Counted from the first letter of the stretch, positions 54,048 to 63,599 are shown. The stretch is 64,000 nucleotides of DNA from Cedecea lapagei (GCF_900635955.1 NZ_LR134201.1:4154001-4218000); one strand, 5' to 3'. Translations and numbers: made by a program. The notes: a model not told the origin generated them from the sequence alone.

Positions 54048-54393
54048 AAAAATACGACTCCTTTAGATGATCTGGCTTATTGTTTCTGGCAGTAACTAAC
54101 CAAAAAATTCTGGAATTGCGGCATTTCCCGCAGCAAGACATTACTGACCACCGTCACAACGGAAAATAAACGGCGTGCTTCTTTCCGGACTAACGGCATC
54201 CTTTTAATGCTTATTTATGAAATAAACAGGTTGGCAGTAAAAAACCCTTATGACCAGCAGGCCGGCACAGAATGCCAACCTCCTGTTGCGGCTATGGCGT
54301 GCATGAAGCCATCAACATTGACCAAAATCAAAGTTGCATATGATTTACACATTAGAGGGTAGATATCGCTGCGATCCCTGGATATAAAAGCGA

Positions 54394-54416
54394 ACGATTA
54401 TCACTATCATTAATAT
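54394..54416 (+). promoter_or_regulatory. Fur-box-like site upstream of the haem receptor
   Basis: ACGATTATCACTATCATTAA resembles the Fur consensus on the reverse strand (AATGATAGTGATAATC). It lies just before the receptor gene and downstream of a possible TATAAA at 54382-54387. The 373-bp gap 54048-54420 otherwise shows no gene. Confidence 0.6.
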
Positions 54417-54432
54417 TCACATGGATGGATTT

Positions 54433-56565
54433 ATGCCAGGGAAACGCAAAAGCTACACCCCCCTTTCAGTCATCTCCCTCTTTGTCGCCGGGACTACCGC
54501 CGCTGCGGCCCAGGAAAATACCGCCCCGGAAGAAACGATTATCGTCAGCGCCAGCCGCAGTGAAACCAACCTCTGGAACAGCCCGGTCACAGCCCAGGTT
54601 GTCGACCAAAAAGCGCTTGAAAACTCAACCAGCGTCTCAATTGCCGACGATCTGCGTGACATTCCCGGTGTAGAAGTCACGGATAATTCGCTGGCCGGGA
54701 GAAAGCAGATACGCATCCGAGGTGAAGCTTCATCACGCGTGCTGGTGTTGATTGATGGTCAACAGGTCACCTACCAGCGTGCCGGGCAGGACTATGGCGC
54801 AGGCCTGCTTATCGATGAGTCCGCTCTGGAACGCATCGAAGTGATTAAAGGCCCCTATTCCGTTCTCTACGGCTCTCAGGCTATCGGCGGGGTGGTGAAC
54901 TTTATCACCAAAAAAGGCGGAGATAAGCCGCTGGGCGGGCTGGTGAAAGCAACCTGGAACTCGGCCACGGCGGGCTGGCAGGAGTCGGCCGCCGCCTGGG
55001 GCAGCATCGGCCAGTTCGACTACCGCATTAACGGTAGCTACTCGGATCAGGGCAACAGGAAAACCCCGGACGGGCGGCTGGATAACACCAATTTCCGCAA
55101 TAACGGTCAAGGGCTGTGGCTCGGCTATAGCCTTGGCCGTCAGAAGATTGGCCTCTCGCTTGACCGCTACCGCCTCTCCACGAAAACCTGGTACAGCGAT
55201 CCCGACCACCAGTTCGATGCGTTTAGCGTCAAAATCCCCGAGATGACGCGGGAAAAAATCGGGCTGTTTTACGACTATGACGTCGACGGAAACTACCTGA
55301 AAAAAATCCACCTCGATGCCTACAGCCAGACGATCGAACGCAAGTTTGAAAATGAAGTCGCCACTACGCAGCCAATTCCCTCGCCCATCATCCAGGCGTT
55401 AAGCATAAAAAATCAGACCCAAACCCACGATAAGCAGTACACCCAGGGCGTGACGCTGCAAACTAACTTATCGCTGCCGGCAGGGAACGATCTGGTACTT
55501 GGGGCACAGTATCAGCACGACAAAGTGAACCAGAATTCCAGCGGCTACACGCGCCAGACGGCGAAGACCGGGTTCTTTGATATCGAAACCCGCACCCGCT
55601 CGCAGGATAAATCAGAGCAAACTAATACCTCGCTGTTTGCTCAGAACGCCTGGCATCTGGCCGATGACTGGACCTGGACCGTGGGAGCACGGCAATACTG
55701 GCTGTCCTCAAAGCTTATCAACAGCGGTTCACAAACCATTGCGAGCGGCGTTGCAAGCAGCAGCATCAATGGCGGCAAGTCGACCAGCGATAATCAGTTT
55801 GTCGGCGCCACCAGCCTCAATTACTCCGGGTTTAAAGATATCGAGCTGCGCGCCGCCTTTGCCCAGGGCTACGTCTTCCCGACGCTGGTAAAGCAATTTA
55901 TGCAGACTTCTGCCGGCGGCGGCGTGACGTATGGCAACCCGAATCTGAGCCCTGAGCACTCGAATAACTACGAAATTGGCGCCCGCTATAAGGGCAATCT
56001 GTGGCTGGTGGATGGCACGGTGTATTACTCCGAGGCGAAAAATTACATCGCTTCACTGGCCTGCGAAGGGCAGGCCGTCTGCCGGGGGAACAGCAGCAGC
56101 GCAAGGGCTAACTACCGCTACTACGACAACATCAATCGAGCCAAAACCTACGGCATTGAGCTCAGCGCCGAGTATAACGGCTGGGCCGTCTCCCCTTATC
56201 TGAGCGGCAACCTTCTCCGTCGTCAGTATCAGGGCAGCACGATAAAAACCTGGGATAGCGGCGAGCCCGCCGTTAACGGCCGCGTTGGGGTCAGGCATAC
56301 GCGGGTGCTGAACGCCATGAACTTAACCTCCGATGCCTTTATCCGCGCGGCCTCACGAGCCAAAGAAAATACCGGCGACGGCGAAAGGCGCTATCCCGGC
56401 TGGGCCACGCTGAATCTAGCAGTCAATGCAGAATTTGGTGACAAAGACCAGTACCAGGTCAACGTTGCGCTGAACAACCTGACCAACAAACGCTACCAGA
56501 CCGCCCACGAGTCTATTCCGGAGGCAGGCTTTAACACGGCCATCGGCTTTGGATGGAAATTCTGA
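54433..56565 (+). CDS. TonB-dependent haem/haemoglobin receptor
   Basis: A 710-residue outer-membrane receptor. Signal peptide about 1-25, then a TonB box-like ETIIVSASR, the plug (IADDLRDIPGVEV, YGSQAIGGVVNFITKKGG) and a 22-strand barrel ending in an aromatic residue (GFGWKF). GNPNLSPEHSNNYEIG is the NPNL-type motif of haem receptors. The ATG at 54433 has GGATGGAT upstream; an ATG four codons earlier lacks a ribosome site. It heads a haem operon and probably imports haem under Fur control. It is not a close match to ChuA as I know it. Confidence 0.8.
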   Translation: MPGKRKSYTPLSVISLFVAGTTAAAAQENTAPEETIIVSASRSETNLWNSPVTAQVVDQKALENSTSVSIADDLRDIPGVEVTDNSLAGRKQIRIRGEASSRVLVLIDGQQVTYQRAGQDYGAGLLIDESALERIEVIKGPYSVLYGSQAIGGVVNFITKKGGDKPLGGLVKATWNSATAGWQESAAAWGSIGQFDYRINGSYSDQGNRKTPDGRLDNTNFRNNGQGLWLGYSLGRQKIGLSLDRYRLSTKTWYSDPDHQFDAFSVKIPEMTREKIGLFYDYDVDGNYLKKIHLDAYSQTIERKFENEVATTQPIPSPIIQALSIKNQTQTHDKQYTQGVTLQTNLSLPAGNDLVLGAQYQHDKVNQNSSGYTRQTAKTGFFDIETRTRSQDKSEQTNTSLFAQNAWHLADDWTWTVGARQYWLSSKLINSGSQTIASGVASSSINGGKSTSDNQFVGATSLNYSGFKDIELRAAFAQGYVFPTLVKQFMQTSAGGGVTYGNPNLSPEHSNNYEIGARYKGNLWLVDGTVYYSEAKNYIASLACEGQAVCRGNSSSARANYRYYDNINRAKTYGIELSAEYNGWAVSPYLSGNLLRRQYQGSTIKTWDSGEPAVNGRVGVRHTRVLNAMNLTSDAFIRAASRAKENTGDGERRYPGWATLNLAVNAEFGDKDQYQVNVALNNLTNKRYQTAHESIPEAGFNTAIGFGWKF

Positions 56566-57407
56566 TGAGGAAAAGTCTTTTTGCCGCACTGCTGGCGCTG
56601 GCTACGGCATCTTCAGCCGTGGCCAGCGGGCGTCTGGTTGTGGCCGGCGGCTCCCTGAGCGAGCTCGTTTATGCCCTGGGCGCTGGCAGTCAGGTGGTCG
56701 GCGTGGATGAAACCACGACCTGGCCGCCGGAAACGGCAAAATTGCCCCACACCGGCCCCTGGATGCAGCTCAGCAGCGAATCCCTGTTGTCGTTGCGCCC
56801 TGAACGCTTCATCACCTGGCAGGACGCTGGCCCACAGACCGTCTTTGAGCAGCTGAAAAAAACCAAAGTGAACGTACTGCTGCTCCCGCGGGTTCCCGCC
56901 ACCGTCGAGCAGATGTATGAAAATATTCAAACGCTGGCTAATGCCCTGGATCGCCCGCAGCAGGGAGTAGCGCTGATTGCCAGCCTTCGCCAACGCCTGG
57001 AGGCCGTAGCCAAAAGCAGCGCCCTTAAACCTCACCCGGTCAGGACGATGTTTATTCTCTCTGCGGGCGGCAGCCTGCCGCAGGTTGCCGGCGAGGGCAG
57101 CGTGGCCGATAGCATCCTGAAAATGGCCGGAGCAGACAATATTGCGCGGCACCGACAGTATCAAAGCTACAGCGCGGAAGCGCTGATCGCCGCTAACCCT
57201 GATGTCATTGTCGCGACAACCCAGATGACCCAGGGCGACGCCAACGCCCTGAAGGCTATCCCCGGCATCACCCATACCTCTGCATGGAAAAATAAACGAA
57301 TAGTCCTCATCGACCAGGCGGTGATTTTAGGTATGGGCCCGCGTATCGCAGAGGCGGTGGAGCACCTGCATAACCAGTTTTGGCCTGATGCCGGCCCGAA
57401 CGAGTAA
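56565..57407 (+). CDS. chuT: Haem ABC transporter substrate-binding protein (ChuT-like)
   Basis: A 280-residue periplasmic protein of the cluster A-II (TroA-like/BtuF) fold with signal peptide ending near VASG. The N-terminal lobe holds SLSELVYALGAG and VGVDETTTWP, the C-terminal lobe NPDVIVATTQ. The ATG shares its first base with the receptor stop (TGATG), indicating coupling. The matching permease and ATPase genes (chuU, chuV) are not in this locus. Confidence 0.85.
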   Translation: MRKSLFAALLALATASSAVASGRLVVAGGSLSELVYALGAGSQVVGVDETTTWPPETAKLPHTGPWMQLSSESLLSLRPERFITWQDAGPQTVFEQLKKTKVNVLLLPRVPATVEQMYENIQTLANALDRPQQGVALIASLRQRLEAVAKSSALKPHPVRTMFILSAGGSLPQVAGEGSVADSILKMAGADNIARHRQYQSYSAEALIAANPDVIVATTQMTQGDANALKAIPGITHTSAWKNKRIVLIDQAVILGMGPRIAEAVEHLHNQFWPDAGPNE

Positions 57408-57428
57408 GGATTTCTTAGAAAATGAGCG

Positions 57429-58784
57429 ATGTTGAACATGAAACCTGAACTGGATCTCCAGCCTCACTTCGCGCTGCCCGGCGGGCAGCCGTTTAAAGAT
57501 CGCCACGCGACAATGCCGTGGCGTGGCGCTATGCCGATAGCTAAAGAGCAGCTTGAACACACCTGGCAACAGGTGATTGCCAACCCTACGCCACCGGGGA
57601 AGCGGCTGGTCTATCTGCATATCCCCTTCTGCGCAACGCACTGTACCTTCTGCGGTTTTTACCAGAACCGTTACGAAGAGGACCACTGCGAGCGCTACAC
57701 CGATGCCCTGCTCAGGGAGATCGAACTTGAGGCCAGCAGCCCGCTGCATCAGTCAGCACCGATCCACGCGATCTACTTTGGCGGCGGCACCCCCTCTGCG
57801 CTTTCGGCGAAGGATCTGGCGCGAATCATTACCGCGCTGCGCCGCAGCCTGCCGCTCGCGCCGGATTGTGAAATCACCATTGAAGGCCGGGTGCTGAATT
57901 TTGACGATGAGCGCATCGACGCCTGCCTCGACGCCGGTGCTAACCGTTTCTCCATCGGCATTCAGTCGTTTAACAGCAAAATCCGCAAAAAAATGGCGCG
58001 TACCTCCGACGGCCCCACGGCCCGACGCTTTATGGAAAACCTCTGTAAACGCGATCGCGCCGCCGTGGTGTGCGATCTGCTGTTTGGCCTGCCCGGCCAG
58101 GATCAAAAACTCTGGGCAGAAGACCTGACCATTGCGCGGGATATCGGTCTCGACGGTATAGATCTCTATGCCCTGAACCTTCTGCCGCAAACGCCTCTGG
58201 GTAAAGCCGTGGAAAACGGGCGTGTCGCCCTTCCTTCCCCGGCTGAACGCAGGGATCTGTACCTTCAGGGCTGCGATTTCATGGACAGCTCGGGCTGGCG
58301 CTGCATCAGTAACAGCCACTGGGCGCGCACCACGCGAGAGCGCAACCTGTACAACCTGCTGATAAAGCAGGGCGCGGACTGCCTGGCCTTTGGCTCCGGT
58401 GCTGGCGGATCGGTCAACGGCTATTCCTGGATGGTTGAACGTAATCTGGAAAGCTGGCACACCGCAGTCGCTGCCGGGAAAAAGCCGCTGATGATGATGG
58501 CCCGCACTACCGATCCAGGCTACCGCTGGCGGCATAAACTGCAGGCCGGTATCGAAACGGCTCGTGTCCCCCTGGATGAATTGACCGCCGAAGCCCATCT
58601 GCTTCAGCCGCTGCTGACCCAGTGGCACGAATCTGGCCTGACCCGGGATAACTCAACCTGCCTGCGACTGACCGAAGAAGGCCGCTTCTGGGCCAGCAAT
58701 ATCTTCCAGTCTTTGCAGACGCTGGTTGCCGCCCTCAATACGCCAATAACAACGACCAAAACACCACAAGGAGCTCCGCAATGA
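57429..58784 (+). CDS. chuW: Anaerobilin synthase / radical-SAM haem utilisation protein (ChuW/HutW)
   Basis: A 451-residue radical-SAM enzyme related to HemN. The [4Fe-4S] motif CATHCTFC is near residue 63 in HIPFCATHCTFCGFYQNRYE, followed by YFGGGTPSALS and the conserved IGIQSFNSKIR. ChuW opens the haem ring anaerobically to release iron, forming anaerobilin. It overlaps chuX by 4 bp (ATGA). The choice between the starts at 57429 and 57438 is uncertain. Confidence 0.92.
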   Translation: MLNMKPELDLQPHFALPGGQPFKDRHATMPWRGAMPIAKEQLEHTWQQVIANPTPPGKRLVYLHIPFCATHCTFCGFYQNRYEEDHCERYTDALLREIELEASSPLHQSAPIHAIYFGGGTPSALSAKDLARIITALRRSLPLAPDCEITIEGRVLNFDDERIDACLDAGANRFSIGIQSFNSKIRKKMARTSDGPTARRFMENLCKRDRAAVVCDLLFGLPGQDQKLWAEDLTIARDIGLDGIDLYALNLLPQTPLGKAVENGRVALPSPAERRDLYLQGCDFMDSSGWRCISNSHWARTTRERNLYNLLIKQGADCLAFGSGAGGSVNGYSWMVERNLESWHTAVAAGKKPLMMMARTTDPGYRWRHKLQAGIETARVPLDELTAEAHLLQPLLTQWHESGLTRDNSTCLRLTEEGRFWASNIFQSLQTLVAALNTPITTTKTPQGAPQ

Positions 58785-59278
58785 CTTCCGTTTCCCTTAC
58801 CGACTATCTAAAGACCCAGCCCGATGGCACGCTGGAATCTATTGCCACTCAATATGGCGTTACTCTACTGGACGTTGTGGCTCAGCTCCCCGCGCTGGCG
58901 TTAGTGGGCGGCGAGAAGTTTGACGCCGTGTGGGATACCGTTGCCGAATGGGGTAGCGTGACCACGCTGGTGCATACCGCCGATGTGATCATCGAATTCT
59001 CAGGCGAGCTGCCGTCCGGCTTCCACCGCCACGGCTACTTCAACCTGCGCGGTAAGAAAGGCATGACGGGGCATATCAAAGCGAGCAACTGCACCCATAT
59101 CGCGCTGGTCGAGCGTAAATTCATGGGGATGGACACCGCCTCAATTCTGTTCTTCAATCAGGCGGGCAGCGCGATGCTGAAAATCTTCATCGGGCGCGAC
59201 GATCATCGCCAACTCCTGGCAGACCAGCTCACGGCTTTCCGCACGCTGGCAGAGACACTTAAGGGAAATACTGCATGA
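58781..59278 (+). CDS. chuX: Haem utilisation carrier protein HutX/ChuX
   Basis: A 165-residue cytosolic haem-binding protein of the HutX/ChuX family, starting MTSVSLTDYLKTQPDG. Conserved stretches are LPSGFHRHGYFNLRGKKGM and a C-terminal FFNQAGSAMLKIFIGRD. It is thought to hold or pass haem to the degrading enzyme. It overlaps both neighbours by 4 bp. Confidence 0.92.
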   Translation: MTSVSLTDYLKTQPDGTLESIATQYGVTLLDVVAQLPALALVGGEKFDAVWDTVAEWGSVTTLVHTADVIIEFSGELPSGFHRHGYFNLRGKKGMTGHIKASNCTHIALVERKFMGMDTASILFFNQAGSAMLKIFIGRDDHRQLLADQLTAFRTLAETLKGNTA

Positions 59279-59898
59279 CACCATGGTTAATTTTTGGAGC
59301 TGGAGGCAAAGGCGTTGGTGCGCTGACGGCGAAGCTGGCGCTGGCAGAGGGTCGCCACGTGGTTGCGCTGGTGCGTAGCGAGGAGGCGGCAACAAAACTG
59401 CGTGTGGCTGGCGTTCAGGTGATTACCGGCGACGCCTGTAATACAGAAGCCGTCACCGAGGCCTGCCGCCTCGCGGGCAAAGAGGCTACCGTGATCTCAA
59501 CCATGGGCGGTTCTCAGGACTATCTGGCGCACCGTACCGTCATCGACGTCGCCGAAAAAGCCGGTATTGCACGCATGGTGCTTGTAACCTCTTTGGGCTG
59601 CGGGGAGAGCTGGGCTTATTTATCCGACCGAGCAAAAGCGGCCTTTGGTCAGGCCGTACGGGAAAAGTCCCTCGCGGAAAGCTGGCTGCAAACCAGCAGG
59701 CTGGACTTTGCCATTGTGCGTCCCGGCGGCCTGCTTCACGGCGAGCCCACCGGTAAAGCGATGCTTAGCCAGACGCCCGAAATCCACGGTATGGTCATGC
59801 GTGCCGACGTCGCCGCGCACGTTGCGGAGCTGGCAAAAGCCCCAGGCCTGAACCGCCAGGTTTACGGCCTTGTACAACCGGGGCTTAAACCGGCTTGA
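59275..59898 (+). CDS. chuY: NAD(P)H-dependent anaerobilin reductase, ChuY-like
   Basis: A 207-residue short-chain NAD(P)-binding protein. The Rossmann motif GAGGKGVGALTAKLALAEG is at the N terminus, with VISTMGGSQDYLAHRTVIDV and RMVLVTSLGCGESWAY further on. In E. coli O157 ChuY reduces anaerobilin made by ChuW. It is the last gene of the haem operon and overlaps chuX by 4 bp. Confidence 0.87.
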   Translation: MTPWLIFGAGGKGVGALTAKLALAEGRHVVALVRSEEAATKLRVAGVQVITGDACNTEAVTEACRLAGKEATVISTMGGSQDYLAHRTVIDVAEKAGIARMVLVTSLGCGESWAYLSDRAKAAFGQAVREKSLAESWLQTSRLDFAIVRPGGLLHGEPTGKAMLSQTPEIHGMVMRADVAAHVAELAKAPGLNRQVYGLVQPGLKPA

Positions 59899-59906
59899 TG
59901 CTCTGC

Positions 59907-59945
59907 CGGGCTTTCGCTTTTCTGGCGGTATAGCCCGGCAAGCTC
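59907..59945 (+). terminator. Terminator of the haem operon
   Basis: GCCGGGCT and AGCCCGGC pair across an 18-base loop and are followed by AAGCTCTTCCCTCTT. The loop is long, so efficiency is uncertain. Confidence 0.5.
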
Positions 59946-60012
59946 TTCCCTCTTGCTACACTTCCAGATAGTTTCAACAGATAACTAACCTGAGAAGAAG
60001 GCAAACAACGCT

Positions 60013-60858
60013 ATGTCCGAACACAACTACCAGCCACCAAAAGTCTGGACCTGGAACAAGACCGAAGCCGGCCAGTTCTCCAGCATTAACCGTCCGATTT
60101 CCGGCCCAACCCACGAAAAAACGCTGCCGGTAGGCAAGCATCCGCTGCAGCTTTATTCTCTCGGCACGCCTAACGGGCAGAAGGTAACCATTCTGCTGGA
60201 AGAGCTGCTGGCGCTGGGCATCAGCGGGGCGGAATACGATGCGCACCTGATTCGCATCGGCGAAGGCGACCAGTTCTCCAGCGGGTTTGTGGAAGTGAAC
60301 CCGAACTCCAAAATTCCGGCACTGTTTGACCACTCGGTTACCCCGCCGCTGCGGGTCTTCGAGTCCGGCAACATCCTGCTTTATCTCGCGGAAAAATTCG
60401 GCCACTTCCTGCCGAAGGATATCGCCGGGCGCACCGAAACGCTGAACTGGCTGTTCTGGCTGCAGGGTTCAGCGCCATACCTGGGCGGCGGTTTCGGCCA
60501 CTTCTACCACTACGCCCCGGTCAAAATTGAGTACGCCATCAACCGCTTTGCGATGGAAGCCAAGCGCCAGCTGGACGTGCTCGACAAGCAGCTGGAGAAT
60601 CACCGCTTTATCGCCGGTGATGAATACACTATCGCCGACATTGCCATCTTTACCTGGTATGGTGCGCTGGCGAAAGGCGGCCTGTATGAATCCGCCGAAT
60701 TCCTTGACGTGGCTTCGTACAAACACTTTGGCCGCTGGGCCGACGACGTGGCAAACCGCCCGGCGGTGAAGCGTGGCCGCATCGTTAACCGCACCTGGGG
60801 CGATGTGCAGCTGGCCGAGCGTCACGATGCTTCAGATTTTGATGCTTTAGGGTTGTAG
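60013..60858 (+). CDS. yghU: Glutathione S-transferase-like disulfide-bond reductase YghU
   Basis: A 281-residue protein of the Nu-class glutathione transferase family. An N-terminal extension precedes the thioredoxin-like domain (LQLYSLGTPNGQKVTILLEE near residue 45, KIPAL near 103) and the helical C-terminal domain. YghU binds two glutathiones and has disulfide reductase activity. Length and sequence fit E. coli YghU. It stands alone between the haem and sit operons. Confidence 0.94.
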   Translation: MSEHNYQPPKVWTWNKTEAGQFSSINRPISGPTHEKTLPVGKHPLQLYSLGTPNGQKVTILLEELLALGISGAEYDAHLIRIGEGDQFSSGFVEVNPNSKIPALFDHSVTPPLRVFESGNILLYLAEKFGHFLPKDIAGRTETLNWLFWLQGSAPYLGGGFGHFYHYAPVKIEYAINRFAMEAKRQLDVLDKQLENHRFIAGDEYTIADIAIFTWYGALAKGGLYESAEFLDVASYKHFGRWADDVANRPAVKRGRIVNRTWGDVQLAERHDASDFDALGL

Positions 60859-60860
60859 GA

Positions 60861-60899
60861 CCCTCACCCTAACCCTCTCCCTGGAAGGGAGAGGGGAAT
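60861..60899. repeat. REP-like palindromic repeat, copy 2
   Basis: CCCTCACCCTAACCCTCTCC, loop, GGGAGAGGGGAAT. It is nearly identical to the repeat at 26444-26479 and lies behind yghU. Confidence 0.75.
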
Positions 60900-60918
60900 C
60901 TTCACCGTTAACTCACAC

Positions 60919-60937
60919 AAATGATAATAGTTTGCAT
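60919..60937. promoter_or_regulatory. Fur-box-like site upstream of sitA
   Basis: AAATGATAATAGTTTGCATT covers a Fur-like sequence with most positions of AATGATAATNATTATCATT. It lies about 80 bp before sitA. Confidence 0.6.
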
Positions 60938-60940
60938 TTA

Positions 60941-60978
60941 GTTATAGCAACAGCTATGTTTTATAGCACTTGCTATAA
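60941..60978. promoter_or_regulatory. Two MntR-like palindromes upstream of sitA
   Basis: ATAGC-AACA-GCTAT (60944-60957), extended by TT/GTT, resembles the MntR box AAACATAGC-N4-GCTATGTTT. A second perfect palindrome TTATAGCACTTGCTATAA (60961-60978) follows at once. Both suit manganese repression of sitABCD. A TATAAT is at 60989-60994. Confidence 0.65.
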
Positions 60979-61012
60979 ATGATGAATCTATAATCACTCG
61001 TGAGGGAAGACG

Positions 61013-61927
61013 ATGCCCGGGAAACTGAAGTTAACGCAGAGTATTGTGGCCGCCGCCGCCGCGCTGGCGATGCTGTTGGGTGCCGCGCAGGCGCAGGCAA
61101 AATTTAAGGCAGTCACTACCTTTACCATCATCGCCGATATGGCGCAGAACGTGGCCGGAGACGCTGCCGACGTGGAGTCCATCACCAAGCCGGGGGCGGA
61201 AATCCATGAATACCAGCCGACGCCGGGCGACATCCGTCGGGCGCAGGGCGCTCAGCTAATTTTGACCAACGGGCTGAACCTTGAACTCTGGTTTGCGAAG
61301 TTTTATCAGCATCTGAAGGGCGTGCCTGAGGTGGTTGTCACCACCGGTATTCAGCCCACGGGCATTACAGAAGGCCCTTATAACGGCAAACCTAACCCTC
61401 ACGCATGGATGTCGCCGCAAAATGCGTTGATCTACGTCGATAATATCCGCGATGCGTTCGTCAAATACGATCCGGACAATGCCGCGACCTATACCCGCAA
61501 CGCCGAAGCCTACAAGCAGAAAATCCAGCAAACCCTCGAACCTCTGCGAAACGAGCTGGCAAAAATTCCGGCAGATAAGCGTTGGCTGGTGACCAGCGAA
61601 GGCGCGTTCTCCTATCTCGCCAACGACTTTGGCCTGAAAGAGCTCTATCTGTGGCCGATCAACGCCGATCAGCAGGGAACGCCGCAGCAGGTGCGCAAAG
61701 TGATCGACAGCATTCGCAAATACCAGATCCCGACTATTTTCAGTGAAAGTACCATCTCCGATAAACCGGCTCGTCAGGCGGCGCGGGAATCCGGCGCACA
61801 TTACGGCGGCGTGCTGTATGTCGACTCCCTGAGCGCGGCGGATGGCCCTGTACCGACCTATCTTGACCTGCTGCACGTCACCACCAGCACCATCGTTAAC
61901 GGCATCAATGAAGGGCTGAAAAAATGA
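61013..61927 (+). CDS. sitA: Manganese/iron ABC transporter substrate-binding protein SitA
   Basis: A 304-residue periplasmic cluster A-I protein with signal peptide ending near AQAQA. Metal ligands are expected at His in AEIHEYQPTPGD (about residue 64), His in NPHAWMSPQNA (about 128), Glu near SEGAFSYL and Asp in VDSLS, all present. It delivers Mn2+ or Fe2+ to SitCD. It is preceded by Fur- and MntR-like sites and overlaps sitB by 4 bp. Confidence 0.95.
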   Translation: MPGKLKLTQSIVAAAAALAMLLGAAQAQAKFKAVTTFTIIADMAQNVAGDAADVESITKPGAEIHEYQPTPGDIRRAQGAQLILTNGLNLELWFAKFYQHLKGVPEVVVTTGIQPTGITEGPYNGKPNPHAWMSPQNALIYVDNIRDAFVKYDPDNAATYTRNAEAYKQKIQQTLEPLRNELAKIPADKRWLVTSEGAFSYLANDFGLKELYLWPINADQQGTPQQVRKVIDSIRKYQIPTIFSESTISDKPARQAARESGAHYGGVLYVDSLSAADGPVPTYLDLLHVTTSTIVNGINEGLKK

Positions 61928-62742
61928 GTCGTCGCGCCGGAATCGTCGTTCAGGACGCCAGCGTCACCTATCGTAATGGCCACACCGCGCTGCGTGCGGC
62001 CAGCTTTGAAATTCCGACCGGCACCATTGCGGCGCTGGTTGGGGTCAACGGTTCGGGGAAGTCCACGCTGTTTAAAGCGATCATGGGCTTTGTGCACTTG
62101 GCCAGCGGCAACATCTCGATTCTGGACATGCCCACGCGCAAGGCGCTGCGCAATAACCTGGTCGCCTATGTCCCGCAGTCCGAGGACGTGGACTGGACGT
62201 TCCCGGTGCTGGTTGAAGATGTGGTGATGATGGGGCGCTTCGGCCACATGGGGATGCTGCGTATTCCCGGCAAGGCCGACAGGCAGGCGGTGGACAATGC
62301 CCTCGCCCGCGTCGGCATGAGCGACTTCCGCAAACGCCAGATCGGCGAGCTGTCCGGCGGGCAGAAAAAACGCGTATTCCTCGCCCGCGCGATAGCCCAG
62401 GATGGCCAGGTGATCCTGCTGGACGAGCCGTTCACCGGCGTGGACGTGAAAACGGAAGAGCAGATCATCAGCCTGCTGCGCGAGCTGCGGGACGAGGGAC
62501 GCACGATGCTGGTATCGACCCACAACCTAGGCGCCGTCACTGATTATTGCGACTACACCGTGCTGGTGAAAGGCACCGTGCTGGCCTGTGGACCCACGGA
62601 CATCACCTTTACCCAGCAAAACCTGGAGCTGGCATTCAGCGGCGTGCTGCGCCACGTCACTCTGACCGGGAAGGAAACCAGCGTGTTCACCGACGATGAA
62701 AGGCCGTTTATCCACGGCGCAGCGTTGAAAGAGGAGCGATAA
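61924..62742 (+). CDS. sitB: Manganese/iron ABC transporter ATPase SitB
   Basis: A 272-residue ABC ATPase. Walker A is GVNGSGKST (about residues 40-48), the signature is ELSGGQKKR (about 141), Walker B is VILLDEP and the switch His is in VSTHNLGA. It powers SitCD. It overlaps sitA by 4 bp and sitC by 1 bp. Confidence 0.95.
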   Translation: MSRRAGIVVQDASVTYRNGHTALRAASFEIPTGTIAALVGVNGSGKSTLFKAIMGFVHLASGNISILDMPTRKALRNNLVAYVPQSEDVDWTFPVLVEDVVMMGRFGHMGMLRIPGKADRQAVDNALARVGMSDFRKRQIGELSGGQKKRVFLARAIAQDGQVILLDEPFTGVDVKTEEQIISLLRELRDEGRTMLVSTHNLGAVTDYCDYTVLVKGTVLACGPTDITFTQQNLELAFSGVLRHVTLTGKETSVFTDDERPFIHGAALKEER

Positions 62743-63599
62743 TGTCCGTCCTGCTCGAGCCGTTTGGCTATGGCTACATGTTTAACGCCATCTGGGTATC
62801 GGCGCTGGTTGGCGGCGTCTGCGCCTTTCTCTCCTGCTACCTGATGCTGAAAGGCTGGTCGCTTATCGGTGACGCTCTTTCCCATTCTATCGTGCCCGGC
62901 GTTGCCGGTGCCTATATGCTCGGCCTGCCGTTTTCCATAGGCGCATTTTTCTCCGGTGGCCTGGCGGCGGGCACTATGCTGTTTTTAAACCAGCGCACGC
63001 GCCTGCGGGAAGACACCATCATCGGCCTTATTTTTTCGTCATTCTTTGGCCTCGGGCTGTTTATGGTGTCGCTCAACCCGACGTCGGTAAACATCCAGAC
63101 CATCGTGCTCGGCAATATTCTCGCCATTGCGCCGTCGGATATCTTGCAGCTGGCCATTATTGGCTTTGTCTCTCTGGCGATTCTGCTGCTGAAGTGGAAA
63201 GACCTGATGGTCACCTTCTTCGACGAAAGCCATGCCCGCTCCATCGGCCTCAACCCTTTATGGCTGAAGGGGTTGTTTTTCACCCTGCTTTCCGCCACCA
63301 CCGTGGCCGCGCTACAAACCGTCGGCGCTTTCCTGGTGATTTGCATGGTCGTCACGCCTGGCGCAACGGCTTACCTGTTGACCGACCGTTTTCCAAAGCT
63401 ATTAATTACTGCCGTCACCTTAGGCACTTTAACCAGCGCATTCGGCACCTGGATCAGCTATTTCCTTGATGGCGCTACCGGCGGCATTATCGTGGTGCTG
63501 CAAACGCTGATCTTCCTGCTGACCTTTGTATTTGCCCCAAAACACGGTCTGCTGGCTAACCGTCGCCGTGCACGCCTGAGCCTGGAGCAAACGCCATGA
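62742..63599 (+). CDS. sitC: Manganese/iron ABC transporter permease SitC
   Basis: A 285-residue inner-membrane permease with about eight hydrophobic segments and the family motif MLKGWSLIGDALSHSIVPG near residue 36. It shares one base with the sitB stop and overlaps sitD by 4 bp. Confidence 0.94.
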   Translation: MSVLLEPFGYGYMFNAIWVSALVGGVCAFLSCYLMLKGWSLIGDALSHSIVPGVAGAYMLGLPFSIGAFFSGGLAAGTMLFLNQRTRLREDTIIGLIFSSFFGLGLFMVSLNPTSVNIQTIVLGNILAIAPSDILQLAIIGFVSLAILLLKWKDLMVTFFDESHARSIGLNPLWLKGLFFTLLSATTVAALQTVGAFLVICMVVTPGATAYLLTDRFPKLLITAVTLGTLTSAFGTWISYFLDGATGGIIVVLQTLIFLLTFVFAPKHGLLANRRRARLSLEQTP

